The position numbers and the translations under genes were made by a program. The notes under the pieces were generated by a model that was not told the origin of the DNA, made no database searches, and worked only from the letters and a program-made list of their open reading frames with translations. Of a stretch of 64,000 bases of DNA, positions 36,339 to 44,585 are shown one piece after another; the first letter of the stretch is position 1; the number at the start of each line of letters is the position of its first letter. The stretch covers positions 62,001-126,000 of the forward strand of contig JADBKQ010000003.1 of the NCBI GenBank assembly GCA_014896305.1. Reading direction: 5' to 3'. Source of the stretch: Limnochordaceae bacterium. Lineage in GTDB: Bacteria; Bacillota; Limnochordia; Limnochordales; DUMU01.

Positions 36339-37295
36339 TCATGCTCCCCCCCTGGGTTCAGACGGTGAATCCTCCGGCACCGGCGGACGCGAGGTCGCTG
36401 CGGCGCTCTCCCCCAACCAGCGGACCCGAATGGGTTCGGTGGGCGACGGTTGAACTCCTTCCGCGCGGCCCCGCCGCACCAGTTCCAGAAAGGCCAGAAA
36501 GGCAGCAACCCGTTCGGGCTTTGCCAATGCGGAAGTCCAAGTTTGGAACAGAAGCTCTCCCTGCCGACGCAGGGTCTGGATCAACCGCGGCACGAGATAT
36601 CGCCAGCTCGACTCCGCCCGGAAAATGGGCGGGTCGGCAGGAGGATGCCAGCGGGCCCGTAACCTGGCCCAGGCTCGGGCCAGGTCGGTGGGGCGCAGCC
36701 GGCCCACCGGCTGCAGGTACAGCCGCTGTTCCGGAGGGGTTTCTGGCTGACCCCGGGGCAGCCGCAAGCTCTCTTCGGCGTACCGTTCTGCCAGGGCCGC
36801 CGCCAGCCGTTGCAGCTGTTCTGCCTGGTGCAGGCGGGCGCTCCAGCCGGCCGGATCAAAACCAGCGGCTTCTTCCTCAGCTTCTGCGGGCAGCTCCGCC
36901 TGCCAGTCCCCAGCCAACTCGACTTCCTGCCGGTCTGCGTCATCCTGTGCAGCCGCGGCGGTCGCCGGTGGTTTGGCCAAGGGAAGGAGGCTAAGCACCT
37001 TCAGGCGCAGTAAGACAGCGGCGGTCACCAGCTCCTCACCCGCATCCGGCGACGAGGTGAACGTCGCCAGGGAGGGTGTGGCGGTGGTCGAGGACGTATC
37101 CGTACCGGCCGTTTCAGCCCGGTCGGCTGCTGCAGCCGACGCCGCGGTCTCACGCACCTGTCGAATTAGGGGAGCCAAGGCCAGACCGGCCAGGCGGACC
37201 CGCCCCTCGCGCACCCAGGCGGCGAAGCGGTGAACGGGGGTTTCTGCCGCCAGTCCCAGCGCCTGGCTGGCCAGTTGCCACAGGGAACTAGCCAT
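36339..37295 (-). CDS. scpA: Segregation and condensation protein A (divergent)
   Basis: Kleisin subunit that bridges SMC and ScpB. The recognisable core is ELVTAAVLLRLKVLSLLP (about residues 86-105) and the C-terminal RVAAFLAFLELVRRGRAEGVQP, which forms the SMC-binding winged helix. The internal region is rich in A, E, T and P, and the N-terminus is less conserved than usual. At 318 residues it is longer than the 240-260 typical of the family. Its place before scpB supports the identification. Confidence 0.85.
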   Translation of the reverse strand: MASSLWQLASQALGLAAETPVHRFAAWVREGRVRLAGLALAPLIRQVRETAASAAAADRAETAGTDTSSTTATPSLATFTSSPDAGEELVTAAVLLRLKVLSLLPLAKPPATAAAAQDDADRQEVELAGDWQAELPAEAEEEAAGFDPAGWSARLHQAEQLQRLAAALAERYAEESLRLPRGQPETPPEQRLYLQPVGRLRPTDLARAWARLRARWHPPADPPIFRAESSWRYLVPRLIQTLRRQGELLFQTWTSALAKPERVAAFLAFLELVRRGRAEGVQPSPTEPIRVRWLGESAAATSRPPVPEDSPSEPRGGA

Positions 37296-37332
37296 GAGCC
37301 CAGCCCCCTAACCACCAGCATCGGACATGGGG

Positions 37333-38736
37333 TTAGCGGCCCGCCGCCGACGCTTCGGCCTGTCCGTGGGCCGACACAGCCACGGGTTCAGCAGAACCTG
37401 CAACATCGGCTGGCCGCCGCCAGGCCGAAGGAATTCGGTCCAGGCGCACCAGGTCGGCATAGGTCTCCCGCTCCACCAGGACTTCCGCCTGGCCGGCCCG
37501 CACCGTTACCACGGCCGGCCGCGGCACCCGGTTGTAATTGCTGGCCATAGAGTAGTGGTAGGCGCCGGTCGTGAAGACGGCCAGTAGATCGCCGGAATGG
37601 ACCGGCGGCAAGAGGGCGTCCCGTACCAGCACATCGCCGGATTCGCAAAACCGTCCAGCTACCGTAACCGTCTCCGTGGCCGGTTCCTGCAAACGATCGG
37701 GGAGGCAGGCGCGGTATGTCGCCTGATACAGGGCCACGCGGGGGTTGTCGGCCATGCCGCCGTCCACCGATACGTAGGTGCGGACGCCCGGAATCGTCTT
37801 ACAAGTGCCGACACGGTATAAGGTAATGCCCGCCTCGGCCACCAACGCTCGCCCAGGTTCAAGAAAAAGCTTGGGCGCGGGCACTTGCTGCTGGTCGCAA
37901 GCGGTCGCCAGCGCCGACGCCAGTGCGCCCACGACCTGCGCCACGGGGGGAATGACCTCCTTCGTGTAGCGGGCTGCAAAACCACCGCCCAGATCCAGCT
38001 CCCGCAGGGTGACACCCGCCTGCTCGCGCAATTGGGCAAGAAGCTGTACCAAAAGCGGAGCTACCAGCTGAAAGGGGGTCGGGTCCAAGATCTGCGAGCC
38101 AATGTGGGCGTGAACCCCCATCAACCGCACGTTGGGAAGCTGGAGCGCCTCCTGGAGTACCGCCAGAGCTTGTCCCCCCGCCAGGGGTACACCAAACTTG
38201 GAATCCAACTGGCCCGTCTGGATGTAGTGATGTGTGTGGGCCTCAATCCCTGGGGTTACCCGCAGCCAGATAGGCGTCACCTGCCCGCGGGCAGCCGCTA
38301 CCTGCTGCAGTCGGTGGAGCTCGTCTGCACTATCCACTACCACTCGTCCCACGCCCACGCGCAGAGCGAAGTCCAGTTCCTCCACGGTTTTGTTGTTGCC
38401 GTGAAACACCATTCGCGCTGGGGGGAACCCCCCCTGCAGAGCGGTATAGATCTCGCCACCGGATACCACGTCCAACCCCAAGCCATACTGGGCCACCAGG
38501 GCGGCAAAACCGGTGGTCAGGAAAGCCTTGCCCGCGTACAGGAGTTGATAGTCCCGCCAGCTTCGCGCCAGGGCGGCTTGAAACTCGCGTACCCGCTGGT
38601 CGAAGGCCTCCTCGTCGAACACGTAAAGAGGGGTACCGAAACGGCGAGCCAGCTCACCCGCCTCCACCCCTCCGATTTCCAGTCGTCCCTTCTCATTGAC
38701 CCGGCACGTACCGGGCAAATCCCATCTGTCCTCCAC
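37333..38736 (-). CDS. lysA: Diaminopimelate decarboxylase
   Basis: PLP enzyme that makes lysine from meso-diaminopimelate. The PLP lysine lies in LLYAGKAFLTTGFAAL (about residue 70). Other motifs are VFHGNNKTVEELDFAL, GVHAHIGSQILDPTPF, ELDLGGGFAARYTKE, and the substrate motifs GRFCESGDVL and GAYHYSMASNYN. Length 467, normal with a slightly extended alanine-rich tail. The GTG start has AGGGG 7 nt upstream, and a good promoter lies 40-70 nt upstream. It is not linked to the lysC operon in this window. Confidence 0.95.
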   Translation of the reverse strand: MEDRWDLPGTCRVNEKGRLEIGGVEAGELARRFGTPLYVFDEEAFDQRVREFQAALARSWRDYQLLYAGKAFLTTGFAALVAQYGLGLDVVSGGEIYTALQGGFPPARMVFHGNNKTVEELDFALRVGVGRVVVDSADELHRLQQVAAARGQVTPIWLRVTPGIEAHTHHYIQTGQLDSKFGVPLAGGQALAVLQEALQLPNVRLMGVHAHIGSQILDPTPFQLVAPLLVQLLAQLREQAGVTLRELDLGGGFAARYTKEVIPPVAQVVGALASALATACDQQQVPAPKLFLEPGRALVAEAGITLYRVGTCKTIPGVRTYVSVDGGMADNPRVALYQATYRACLPDRLQEPATETVTVAGRFCESGDVLVRDALLPPVHSGDLLAVFTTGAYHYSMASNYNRVPRPAVVTVRAGQAEVLVERETYADLVRLDRIPSAWRRPADVAGSAEPVAVSAHGQAEASAAGR

Positions 38737-38776
38737 CCCAAAGCCCCTTTTGCGGATCGTAACTTTGATCTGTTTG

Positions 38777-38806
38777 ATCCTACTATAAGCCTGGCAAGAG
38801 CGTCAA
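38777..38806 (-). promoter_or_regulatory. Sigma-A-type promoter of lysA
   Basis: On the minus strand TTGACG and TAGGAT are separated by 18 nt. The -35 matches five of six positions, and the -10 matches four. The start point would be about 35 nt upstream of the lysA start codon. Confidence 0.55.
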
Positions 38807-38933
38807 CGAGAACCGCCGTCGGAGTCAGGGGAACCGCGGAGTCCGAAAGAGGGTGACCTGAAGAAGAGTGGCGGGTGGATGCGGTCATGAGGCCGCTACC
38901 ATGCTTTCGGCTGCGGAGACACCTGCCATGATA

Positions 38934-40694
38934 TTACTGGGGAGGCTTGTTGTGGGTGTCCTGTACACCCGGAAGCAGCCTGGTTCCGACCATGGGCACA
39001 GGGGCGCGAAAGATGATCCGCAGGAGCGCGGGCCCATTGAAGGGGATCAAGGGCCACAGATAGGGCAGACCAAACGAACGAGTGAAGGCAAAAAAGAGAA
39101 AGATGACGGTGAGGCCGCCGATCGTCCCCCATATTCCCCACAACCCTGCCGGAATAATGGCCAGATACCGTAGCATACGGACAGCGATACCAAATTCCAT
39201 ATTGGGAATGGCAAAAAATCCGATGAAGGCTACGGACGAATAAAGCAGCACCTCTTTTACGAGAAGGCCGGTTTGCACGGCGAACTGTCCCAACAATACG
39301 GCAGCCACAATGCCCAAAGAAGAGGCCAGGGGTGTAGGTGTGTGAATGAACGCCTGCCTGGTCAGGTCAAGTCCCAGTTCGATGATGAGGAATTGCCCGA
39401 GCAGGGGGACCACGCCCACCGGCCCCTTAGGACCAATCCAGTGCCAACTCTGGGGAAACAGGTCGACAGACCGCACAATGCCTAACCAGAGAGGTACCAG
39501 CAAGAAACTGATGAAAAAGCCAAAGAACCGGATCCACCGCAGGTACGTACCCACCGACGGCGCTTGAAAATACTCTTCCGCATGCTGCGTGAAGTGCCAG
39601 GCGGTCACCGGAAGGATCATCACTTGGGGCGTGTTGTCCACCAACACTACGAGGTGACCCTCCAACAGGTGGGCAGCCGTGACGTCCGGGCGCTCGGTGT
39701 AACGGACGATGGGCAGGGGGTTGAGCCGAATCCCGGTCACATATTCCTCCAGGCTCTTGACTCCCATGGGCAGGCCGTCCGTATCCACCGCTTCGATGCG
39801 GCGGCGCATTTTCTCCACCAACCCCGGACGGACGATATCCTCCAGGTAAGCCAATACCACCTGGGTCTTCCCTCTGCGCCCCGCCGTCAGGGCTTCGAAC
39901 CGCAGGCGCGGGTCATGCAAACGTCGACGAAGCAGGGCGGTATTGGTCAACATCACCTCGGTAAAGCCGTCACGGGCCCCGCGTGTAACCCGCTCGAGGT
40001 CCGGTTCCTCCACGCTGCGCGCCGGGTAGCGGCGCATGTCCAGAATCAAGGCGTGGGCGTCGCCGTCGAGCAGCAAGGCCCACGGTCCTACCAGTACCTT
40101 ATCGATCACCTCATCAATGGTCTCAACCACGGATACTTGATAGTACCCTAGCAAGCGGCGCTGGAGCTGAGTGACGATGAAGTTGCCCGCCTCCCCGGAG
40201 CCACTACCCTTTGCGTCTCTGCCGTTTCCTGCGTTTCCCTCCGACTGAGGCCACTGCTCGGCCCTGAGCTTGATGAGGTGAAGCACCTCCCGCTGGACCA
40301 AAACATCATCGATCAGCCCGTTGATGCAGAGTATGGCTGCTGCGTGACCGGCAATGTCAAACTGCTGCAGAATGATATCAAAGGACTTGCCGTAGCCCAG
40401 TTGTTGCTTCAGTATGGCCAGGTTCTTGTCGAGGCTTGGAGAAAGCGGATGTTTCACATTCTCTGCGGCCGACTTGGGAACCTTCTTTTCTTGTTGACTT
40501 CCCTGTTGATCCATATTCCCATCAGCTTGTTGTTGATGTTGACTCGGTTGTGGCTGACCGGACTGCTTTTGTGGTTCTTGTCGTTTGGGTGCTGTGCACT
40601 GGCCACCTGGACCACCGAATGACGAAGGCGGTTGCGGATCGTGCAAATCATTCTGCTCCACGCTCGGCTGAACCTCCCTATTCGCGTGGCCCAC
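38934..40694 (-). CDS. spoVAF: GerA-family spore germination protein (SpoVAF-like)
   Basis: A-subunit-type protein of the GerA family. It has a hydrophilic N-terminus of about 90 residues that is Q-, N- and P-rich, then the cytoplasmic N-domain (ILQQFDIAGHAAAILCINGL, VRPGLVEKMRRRIEAVDTDG, GYYQVSVVETIDEVIDKVLVG). Five or six membrane segments follow about residue 385, including LWLGIVRSVDLFPQSWHWIG and the LTRSFGLPYLWPLIPF region near the end. The position downstream of spoVAE matches SpoVAF of Bacillus rather than a GerA operon, because no GerB or GerC follows. The GTG start was taken. Confidence 0.88.
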   Translation of the reverse strand: MGHANREVQPSVEQNDLHDPQPPSSFGGPGGQCTAPKRQEPQKQSGQPQPSQHQQQADGNMDQQGSQQEKKVPKSAAENVKHPLSPSLDKNLAILKQQLGYGKSFDIILQQFDIAGHAAAILCINGLIDDVLVQREVLHLIKLRAEQWPQSEGNAGNGRDAKGSGSGEAGNFIVTQLQRRLLGYYQVSVVETIDEVIDKVLVGPWALLLDGDAHALILDMRRYPARSVEEPDLERVTRGARDGFTEVMLTNTALLRRRLHDPRLRFEALTAGRRGKTQVVLAYLEDIVRPGLVEKMRRRIEAVDTDGLPMGVKSLEEYVTGIRLNPLPIVRYTERPDVTAAHLLEGHLVVLVDNTPQVMILPVTAWHFTQHAEEYFQAPSVGTYLRWIRFFGFFISFLLVPLWLGIVRSVDLFPQSWHWIGPKGPVGVVPLLGQFLIIELGLDLTRQAFIHTPTPLASSLGIVAAVLLGQFAVQTGLLVKEVLLYSSVAFIGFFAIPNMEFGIAVRMLRYLAIIPAGLWGIWGTIGGLTVIFLFFAFTRSFGLPYLWPLIPFNGPALLRIIFRAPVPMVGTRLLPGVQDTHNKPPQ

Positions 40695-40743
40695 GTGGCC
40701 GCCTCAACGCCTGCAAGTTCATCGCCTGTCAGACAATCACAGA

Positions 40744-40773
40744 ACCGGTCACCGGACGCTGCCGGTGACCGGT
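40744..40773 (-). other. Perfect 12-bp hairpin between the holin-like gene and spoVAF
   Basis: ACCGGTCACCGG / CCGGTGACCGGT with a 6-nt loop. On the minus strand the distal arm is followed by TCTGTGATTG, so it lacks a full T-run. It lies downstream of the holin-like gene and about 50 nt upstream of spoVAF. It may reduce read-through into spoVAF or stabilise the upstream message. Confidence 0.6.
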
Positions 40774-40811
40774 CGGGTTCTTCCGGTCACCCGTTGCCCG
40801 CGTTTCGTTCG

Positions 40812-41144
40812 TCAGCGAATGGCAGTAGGGACAAACAGATCGATCACCCCAATGATGAACGCGGCCAACAACGCGCCCAGAACCGTGACGTGAAGAGCCG
40901 GAACGACAAACTGAGCCGCCCAAATCACTACGGCCGACACCAGGAAGCCCACGATGCCTCGCCCGTAGGGTGAGACCCGGCGCCCCATCACTGCCTCGAT
41001 GATCCAGCCGATGGCAGCGATCACTACAGCCGCAACCAGGGCTTGTACAAACGTGAGCTGGCTAAAACCTGGCACGATGGCCCCGACGAGCATCAACGCC
41101 AGAGCAGCCACCACAAACCGAACGATTGCTCCTAACCACTCCAT
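40812..41144 (-). CDS. Holin-like membrane protein of the YvlD family (phage_holin_4_2)
   Basis: A protein of about 110 residues with four hydrophobic segments: EWLGAIVRFVVAALALMLVG, the LTFVQALVAAVVIAAIGWII stretch with conserved FxxA...G-W, and SVVIWAAQFVVP-type and LGALLAAFIIGVIDLF segments. The pattern with G-x-x-I-E-A after the second helix is typical of the YvlD family. It sits between spoVAE and spoVAF, on the same strand, about 180 nt from spoVAE. A role in sporulation is possible but not shown. An upstream GTG start is an alternative. Confidence 0.7.
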   Translation of the reverse strand: MEWLGAIVRFVVAALALMLVGAIVPGFSQLTFVQALVAAVVIAAIGWIIEAVMGRRVSPYGRGIVGFLVSAVVIWAAQFVVPALHVTVLGALLAAFIIGVIDLFVPTAIR

Positions 41145-41322
41145 CCAGGACACCCCCACATCAAGGGTTAACTCGCCGCTAGTCTCTCTCAGTACCCCGG
41201 CTTCCTATTCGCCTTTCGTACACCCGCAGCCCCCCATATGGACACCTGGGGACTCATGCCGTGGTTGCCTCCCAGACCTCGCCTCTGCCGGCGTTACTGC
41301 CCCGGCCGTTCCGTATGAGTGT

Positions 41323-41673
41323 CTAGGAACGGGGACGGAACACCAGAGCCGCCGCAAACCCAAACAACACGGCGGCGGCCAGAACCGTACCGGACAGTTC
41401 CAGTATGCCCGAGAGCATGCCCACCCAACCGCCCTTGGCAAGTCCGGACAATGCGCCTTTGGTCAACACGAAGCCAAAATTGGTCAGAGGCACGGACGCT
41501 CCCGCACCGGCAAACCGGAGCAGCGGTTCGTACAGCCCCAGGCCCGTCAACACGGCCCCGGCGCACACCATGACCACCATGGTGTGCGCCGGCGGAATGT
41601 GAGCCACATCGATGAGCAGCTGTCCCGCTGCGCAGATAAGCCCACCCACCAGAAAGGCCCATAGATATGTCAT
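41323..41673 (-). CDS. spoVAE: Stage V sporulation protein AE (SpoVAEb)
   Basis: Membrane protein of the SpoVA channel that moves dipicolinic acid across the forespore membrane. About 116 residues with four helices, beginning MTYLWAFLVGGLICAAGQLLID and containing GLGLYEPLLRFAGAGASVPLTNFG, which is the family motif. The ATG start gives the family length but lacks a good ribosome site. A TTG 60 nt upstream overlaps the spoVAD stop and would add about 20 residues of G/S/R-rich sequence. It is paralogous to spoVAC. Confidence 0.93.
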   Translation of the reverse strand: MTYLWAFLVGGLICAAGQLLIDVAHIPPAHTMVVMVCAGAVLTGLGLYEPLLRFAGAGASVPLTNFGFVLTKGALSGLAKGGWVGMLSGILELSGTVLAAAVLFGFAAALVFRPRS

Positions 41674-41729
41674 TGTTCTGGAAGGAGGCCCCGACCGATC
41701 CCCCTTCCCCCTTCCCCCCTCTGCGAAAC

Positions 41730-42824
41730 TCAAGCTTCCATAGCCACCGCGTGGGCAATGGTGGGGATGTTCTGTCCCTGCTGAAGAGCGATAGGGTTGT
41801 GCAACGACCCGGTTCCGATGAAGAGCATCCGGCGGAACCGTCCGGCTCGCATCTCCTTCAGCAGATACCCTGCCAGCACAGAGGCAGCACAGCCTGCCCC
41901 GCTTCCCCCTGCGTGAACATCCTGCTCAGCCCGGTACAGCAGAACGCCACAGTCCACATGCCGGCTAGAAACATCCAAACCCCGCCGCCGCATCCCCTCC
42001 CGAAAGATCTCGCTGCCGATCCGGGCTAGGTCGCCGGTGACGATCAGGTCGTAGTAGGCGGGGTCGCGACCCGTCTCTTGAAAGTGAACGGTCGCCGTAT
42101 CCCAGGCTGCCGGCACTTCCGCTGTCCCCATGTCGTACGGGTCTTTGATGCCCATGTCCACGACCTTGCCGATGGTGGCATAGGTCAAGCGGGGCAGGCG
42201 CGGGACTCCCGTCGCTGCCCCGGAAGTTTGACTCGCCGCTGTGGCGGCTGGGTCCGGCACCCCCAAAGCGATCGCGCCGGCCGCCGTAGCCGTCCACTGG
42301 GCCGTCGCCGGCCTTTGGGCACCGAATTCCACTGGGTAGCGATATTGCCGTTCAGCCGCTTCATGATGACTGCTGGCGGCAGCTACCACCCGGGCCGCCA
42401 CTCCTGCCTCCAGCAAAGACGAGCCTACGATCAGGCCTTCGGCGATCGTGGCACAAGCGCTGAACAACCCCAGCAAAGGCAAGGGAGTGTTGGCCACCGC
42501 GTAGTTGCTGGAGACGATCTGATTGAGCAAATCCCCAGCCAGCAGGGCGTCGATTTCCGCCAGTTGCCAACCTGCCTGACCTGCCGCCGAACGGACGGCG
42601 TCCCGCAGGATCTTGCTTTCGGCTTGCTCGAAACAGCGTTCACCGTATCGGTTGTCTTCTAAGATTGTGTCAAAATAGGCTCCCAGTGGTCCTGCCCCTT
42701 CCATCGGCCCGCCGATGCTGGCGCTGGCGATGACCGCCGGGGCACAGTCCCAATGGACTGTCTGATGGCCCAGGCGTCGAGGCGCCGCCACCACCGGCGG
42801 CGCCTGCACCGTTGCCGTGCTCAT
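41730..42824 (-). CDS. spoVAD: Stage V sporulation protein AD
   Basis: Thiolase-fold protein of the SpoVA system that binds dipicolinic acid. The 364-residue sequence has the thiolase-like cysteine in GLFSACATIAEGL (C124), SSHHEAAERQYRYPVEFGAQ, and the C-terminal GTGSLHNPIALQQGQNIP. The N-terminus with GHQTVHWDCAPAVIASASIG matches the family. An ATG preceded by AGGTGAGG, and the start lies 25 nt after spoVAC. It ends at the alternative spoVAE start. Confidence 0.96.
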   Translation of the reverse strand: MSTATVQAPPVVAAPRRLGHQTVHWDCAPAVIASASIGGPMEGAGPLGAYFDTILEDNRYGERCFEQAESKILRDAVRSAAGQAGWQLAEIDALLAGDLLNQIVSSNYAVANTPLPLLGLFSACATIAEGLIVGSSLLEAGVAARVVAAASSHHEAAERQYRYPVEFGAQRPATAQWTATAAGAIALGVPDPAATAASQTSGAATGVPRLPRLTYATIGKVVDMGIKDPYDMGTAEVPAAWDTATVHFQETGRDPAYYDLIVTGDLARIGSEIFREGMRRRGLDVSSRHVDCGVLLYRAEQDVHAGGSGAGCAASVLAGYLLKEMRAGRFRRMLFIGTGSLHNPIALQQGQNIPTIAHAVAMEA

Positions 42825-42849
42825 GATTGAACCTCACCTTTCGTTGGGA

Positions 42850-43326
42850 TTAGGGGCCGACGATAGCCCACCGCAAGGCGGCCGCCACCACCGCGCCCAG
42901 GATGCCGAAGGTGATGACCGGCCCAGCAATCGAAAATAGCCTGGCCGACAGTCCGAAGACCAGGCCTTCGGTGCGATACTCCATCGCTGGCGCCACGATG
43001 GAGTTGGCAAAACCGGTAATCGGGATGGCGGCCCCCGCGCCACCGAAACGCCCTACTTCGTCGTACACTCCCAGCCCGGTGAGTAACGCCCCCACGGCCA
43101 GCAGGGCCAGCGAGGTTCGCGTCATGGCGCCGGTGATATCCAGGCCCAGGGCCTGAAACAAGGTAATCAGCCCTTGTCCGAGCAGACTGATCCCCCCCCC
43201 TACAAGAAAGGCCCGGCAAACGTTGGGCCAGATGGGTGGACGCGGGTGAAACTGGGCGGCAAGCGCCGCATACTCCTTTTGCGCCCACCGCTGCTGTTGC
43301 TGCGCATCGGCCACGGTAAGCTCCAC
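42850..43326 (-). CDS. spoVAC: Stage V sporulation protein AC
   Basis: Membrane protein of the SpoVA channel, a mechanosensitive-like component for dipicolinic acid movement. The 158-residue sequence opens with a hydrophilic tail, then four helices with AFLVGGGISLLGQGLITLFQ and GLGVYDEVGRFGGAGAAIPITGF, the motif shared with spoVAE, and PAMEYRTEGLVFGLSARLFSI. It starts 7 nt after the dodecin gene. Confidence 0.95.
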   Translation of the reverse strand: MELTVADAQQQQRWAQKEYAALAAQFHPRPPIWPNVCRAFLVGGGISLLGQGLITLFQALGLDITGAMTRTSLALLAVGALLTGLGVYDEVGRFGGAGAAIPITGFANSIVAPAMEYRTEGLVFGLSARLFSIAGPVITFGILGAVVAAALRWAIVGP

Positions 43327-43332
43327 CCCTAT

Positions 43333-43545
43333 TCACCGATTTTCATCAACCAGGAAAGCCACATTCACGTCCGCACGATAGGCTGTCAGATTGCCTTGAC
43401 CGTCCACCTCTCCGGTCCAGTTGAGCACCTCGACTCCCTGAATATTGCGAATGGTTCGCGCAGCCTCCGCCACCGCCTGGCGAACGGCATCTTCCCAGCT
43501 CTGCTTCGACTGGCCCACAAGCTCGATGACTTTCACGACAGGCAC
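43333..43545 (-). CDS. Dodecin family protein
   Basis: A 70-residue protein with the dodecin sequence VKVIELVGQSKQSWEDAVRQ, then a helix and two strands (EVLNWTGEVDGQGNLTAYRADVNVAF). Dodecins form hollow dodecamers that store flavin, or in some lineages coenzyme A. The tryptophan in SWEDAV is in the usual place, but the flavin-stacking tryptophan of the second strand appears as NWTGE. It lies directly upstream of spoVAC, so a sporulation-linked storage or binding role is possible. The GTG start has GGGGAG upstream. Confidence 0.88.
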   Translation of the reverse strand: MPVVKVIELVGQSKQSWEDAVRQAVAEAARTIRNIQGVEVLNWTGEVDGQGNLTAYRADVNVAFLVDENR

Positions 43546-43674
43546 TCATACCACTCCCCTGATCTTTTCACGAGTTGGTTCAAGATCAAGGTTAGTATTT
43601 GGCCGCCCGTCCCCCCTCATGCGCCTGGGTGGGGGTGGGAGGTGGGCGAGCAGTGCGGTGAGTGGGGTGACGGG

Positions 43675-44496
43675 CTATCCCGCTGTCTCTGCCGGGGACG
43701 TCGCAGGCGCGGTCCAGATCTCCCGCAGCCGGGAGATGGCGCGGGCGCGGCCCGATGCTTCGTCAATATCTAGCCAAACCCCATTCACTTCCACGGGCCC
43801 CCGGCGCTCCACCTCGTGGCGAACCGGCAACTGACGCAGGAAACCTGCCAAGATGATCTCCGTCTTCACCCCCAGCACAGAGTGGATGGGCCCGACCATC
43901 CCAGCGTCCGTGAGGTAGGCAGTGCCTTGCGGGAGAATACGCTCGTCCGCCGTGGGAACGTGGGTATGAGTCCCAATGCAGGCGCTCACCCGCCCATCTG
44001 CGTACCAGCCGAGAGCAACCTTTTCTGACGTAGCTTCTGCATGAAAGTCCACCAGGATCACCCGGACCTGGCCCGCCAATTGTAGCAAGGCCTGGTCCAG
44101 GGCGCGGAAGGGCGAGTCCAAGGGTTGCATGAAGGTACGCCCCAGCAAGTTGATCACAGCGACGTTCTCGCCGGCCGGCGTGGCGAAAACTCCCACGCCG
44201 CTGCCGGGAGTGCCCGGCGGGTAGTTGAGCGGCCGGAGCACCCTTGGGGGATTAGAGGTTAAGAGAACATCTACTTCTTTCTTGGACCAGGTGTGATTGC
44301 CTCCCGTCAAGACGTCGACCCCGGCCGCGAAGAGCTCCTCGGCTACGGGAGGGGTCAGCCCCGTTCCCCCGGCCGCATTCTCGCCGTTGGCCACCACCAG
44401 ATCGACAGCCTGCTCAGCCCGCCAGCGAGGCAGCAGAGCGCGTACCGCCTGCCGGCCCGGATGCCCGACGATGTCTCCCAGAAACAAGACTTTCAC
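43675..44496 (-). CDS. ymdB: YmdB-type metallophosphoesterase
   Basis: Cyclic-nucleotide phosphodiesterase that in B. subtilis affects biofilm and motility decisions. Metal-binding motifs are FLGDIVGHPGR, ANGENAAGG, GGNHTW and HAEATSEKVALGW, and the C-terminal GTHTHVPTADERILPQGTA holds the remaining histidines. About 273 residues, the family length. The GTG start follows AAGGAGG. It lies downstream of rny, as in most Bacillota. Confidence 0.95.
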   Translation of the reverse strand: MKVLFLGDIVGHPGRQAVRALLPRWRAEQAVDLVVANGENAAGGTGLTPPVAEELFAAGVDVLTGGNHTWSKKEVDVLLTSNPPRVLRPLNYPPGTPGSGVGVFATPAGENVAVINLLGRTFMQPLDSPFRALDQALLQLAGQVRVILVDFHAEATSEKVALGWYADGRVSACIGTHTHVPTADERILPQGTAYLTDAGMVGPIHSVLGVKTEIILAGFLRQLPVRHEVERRGPVEVNGVWLDIDEASGRARAISRLREIWTAPATSPAETAG

Positions 44497-44585
44497 CGCT
44501 TCGCCTCCTTGGTTGGTGTAGAAAGCGGGGCAGCGGCACCCGCCGCTACCCCGCCGCCCGCAGGTACTGCCGGCACGACGCTGGC

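Noticed and set aside
43546..43674. Sigma-G-like promoter upstream of the dodecin-spoVAC genes
   Set aside because: AAATACTAA resembles a sigma-G -10 but no -35 was found at the right distance; too weak to list.
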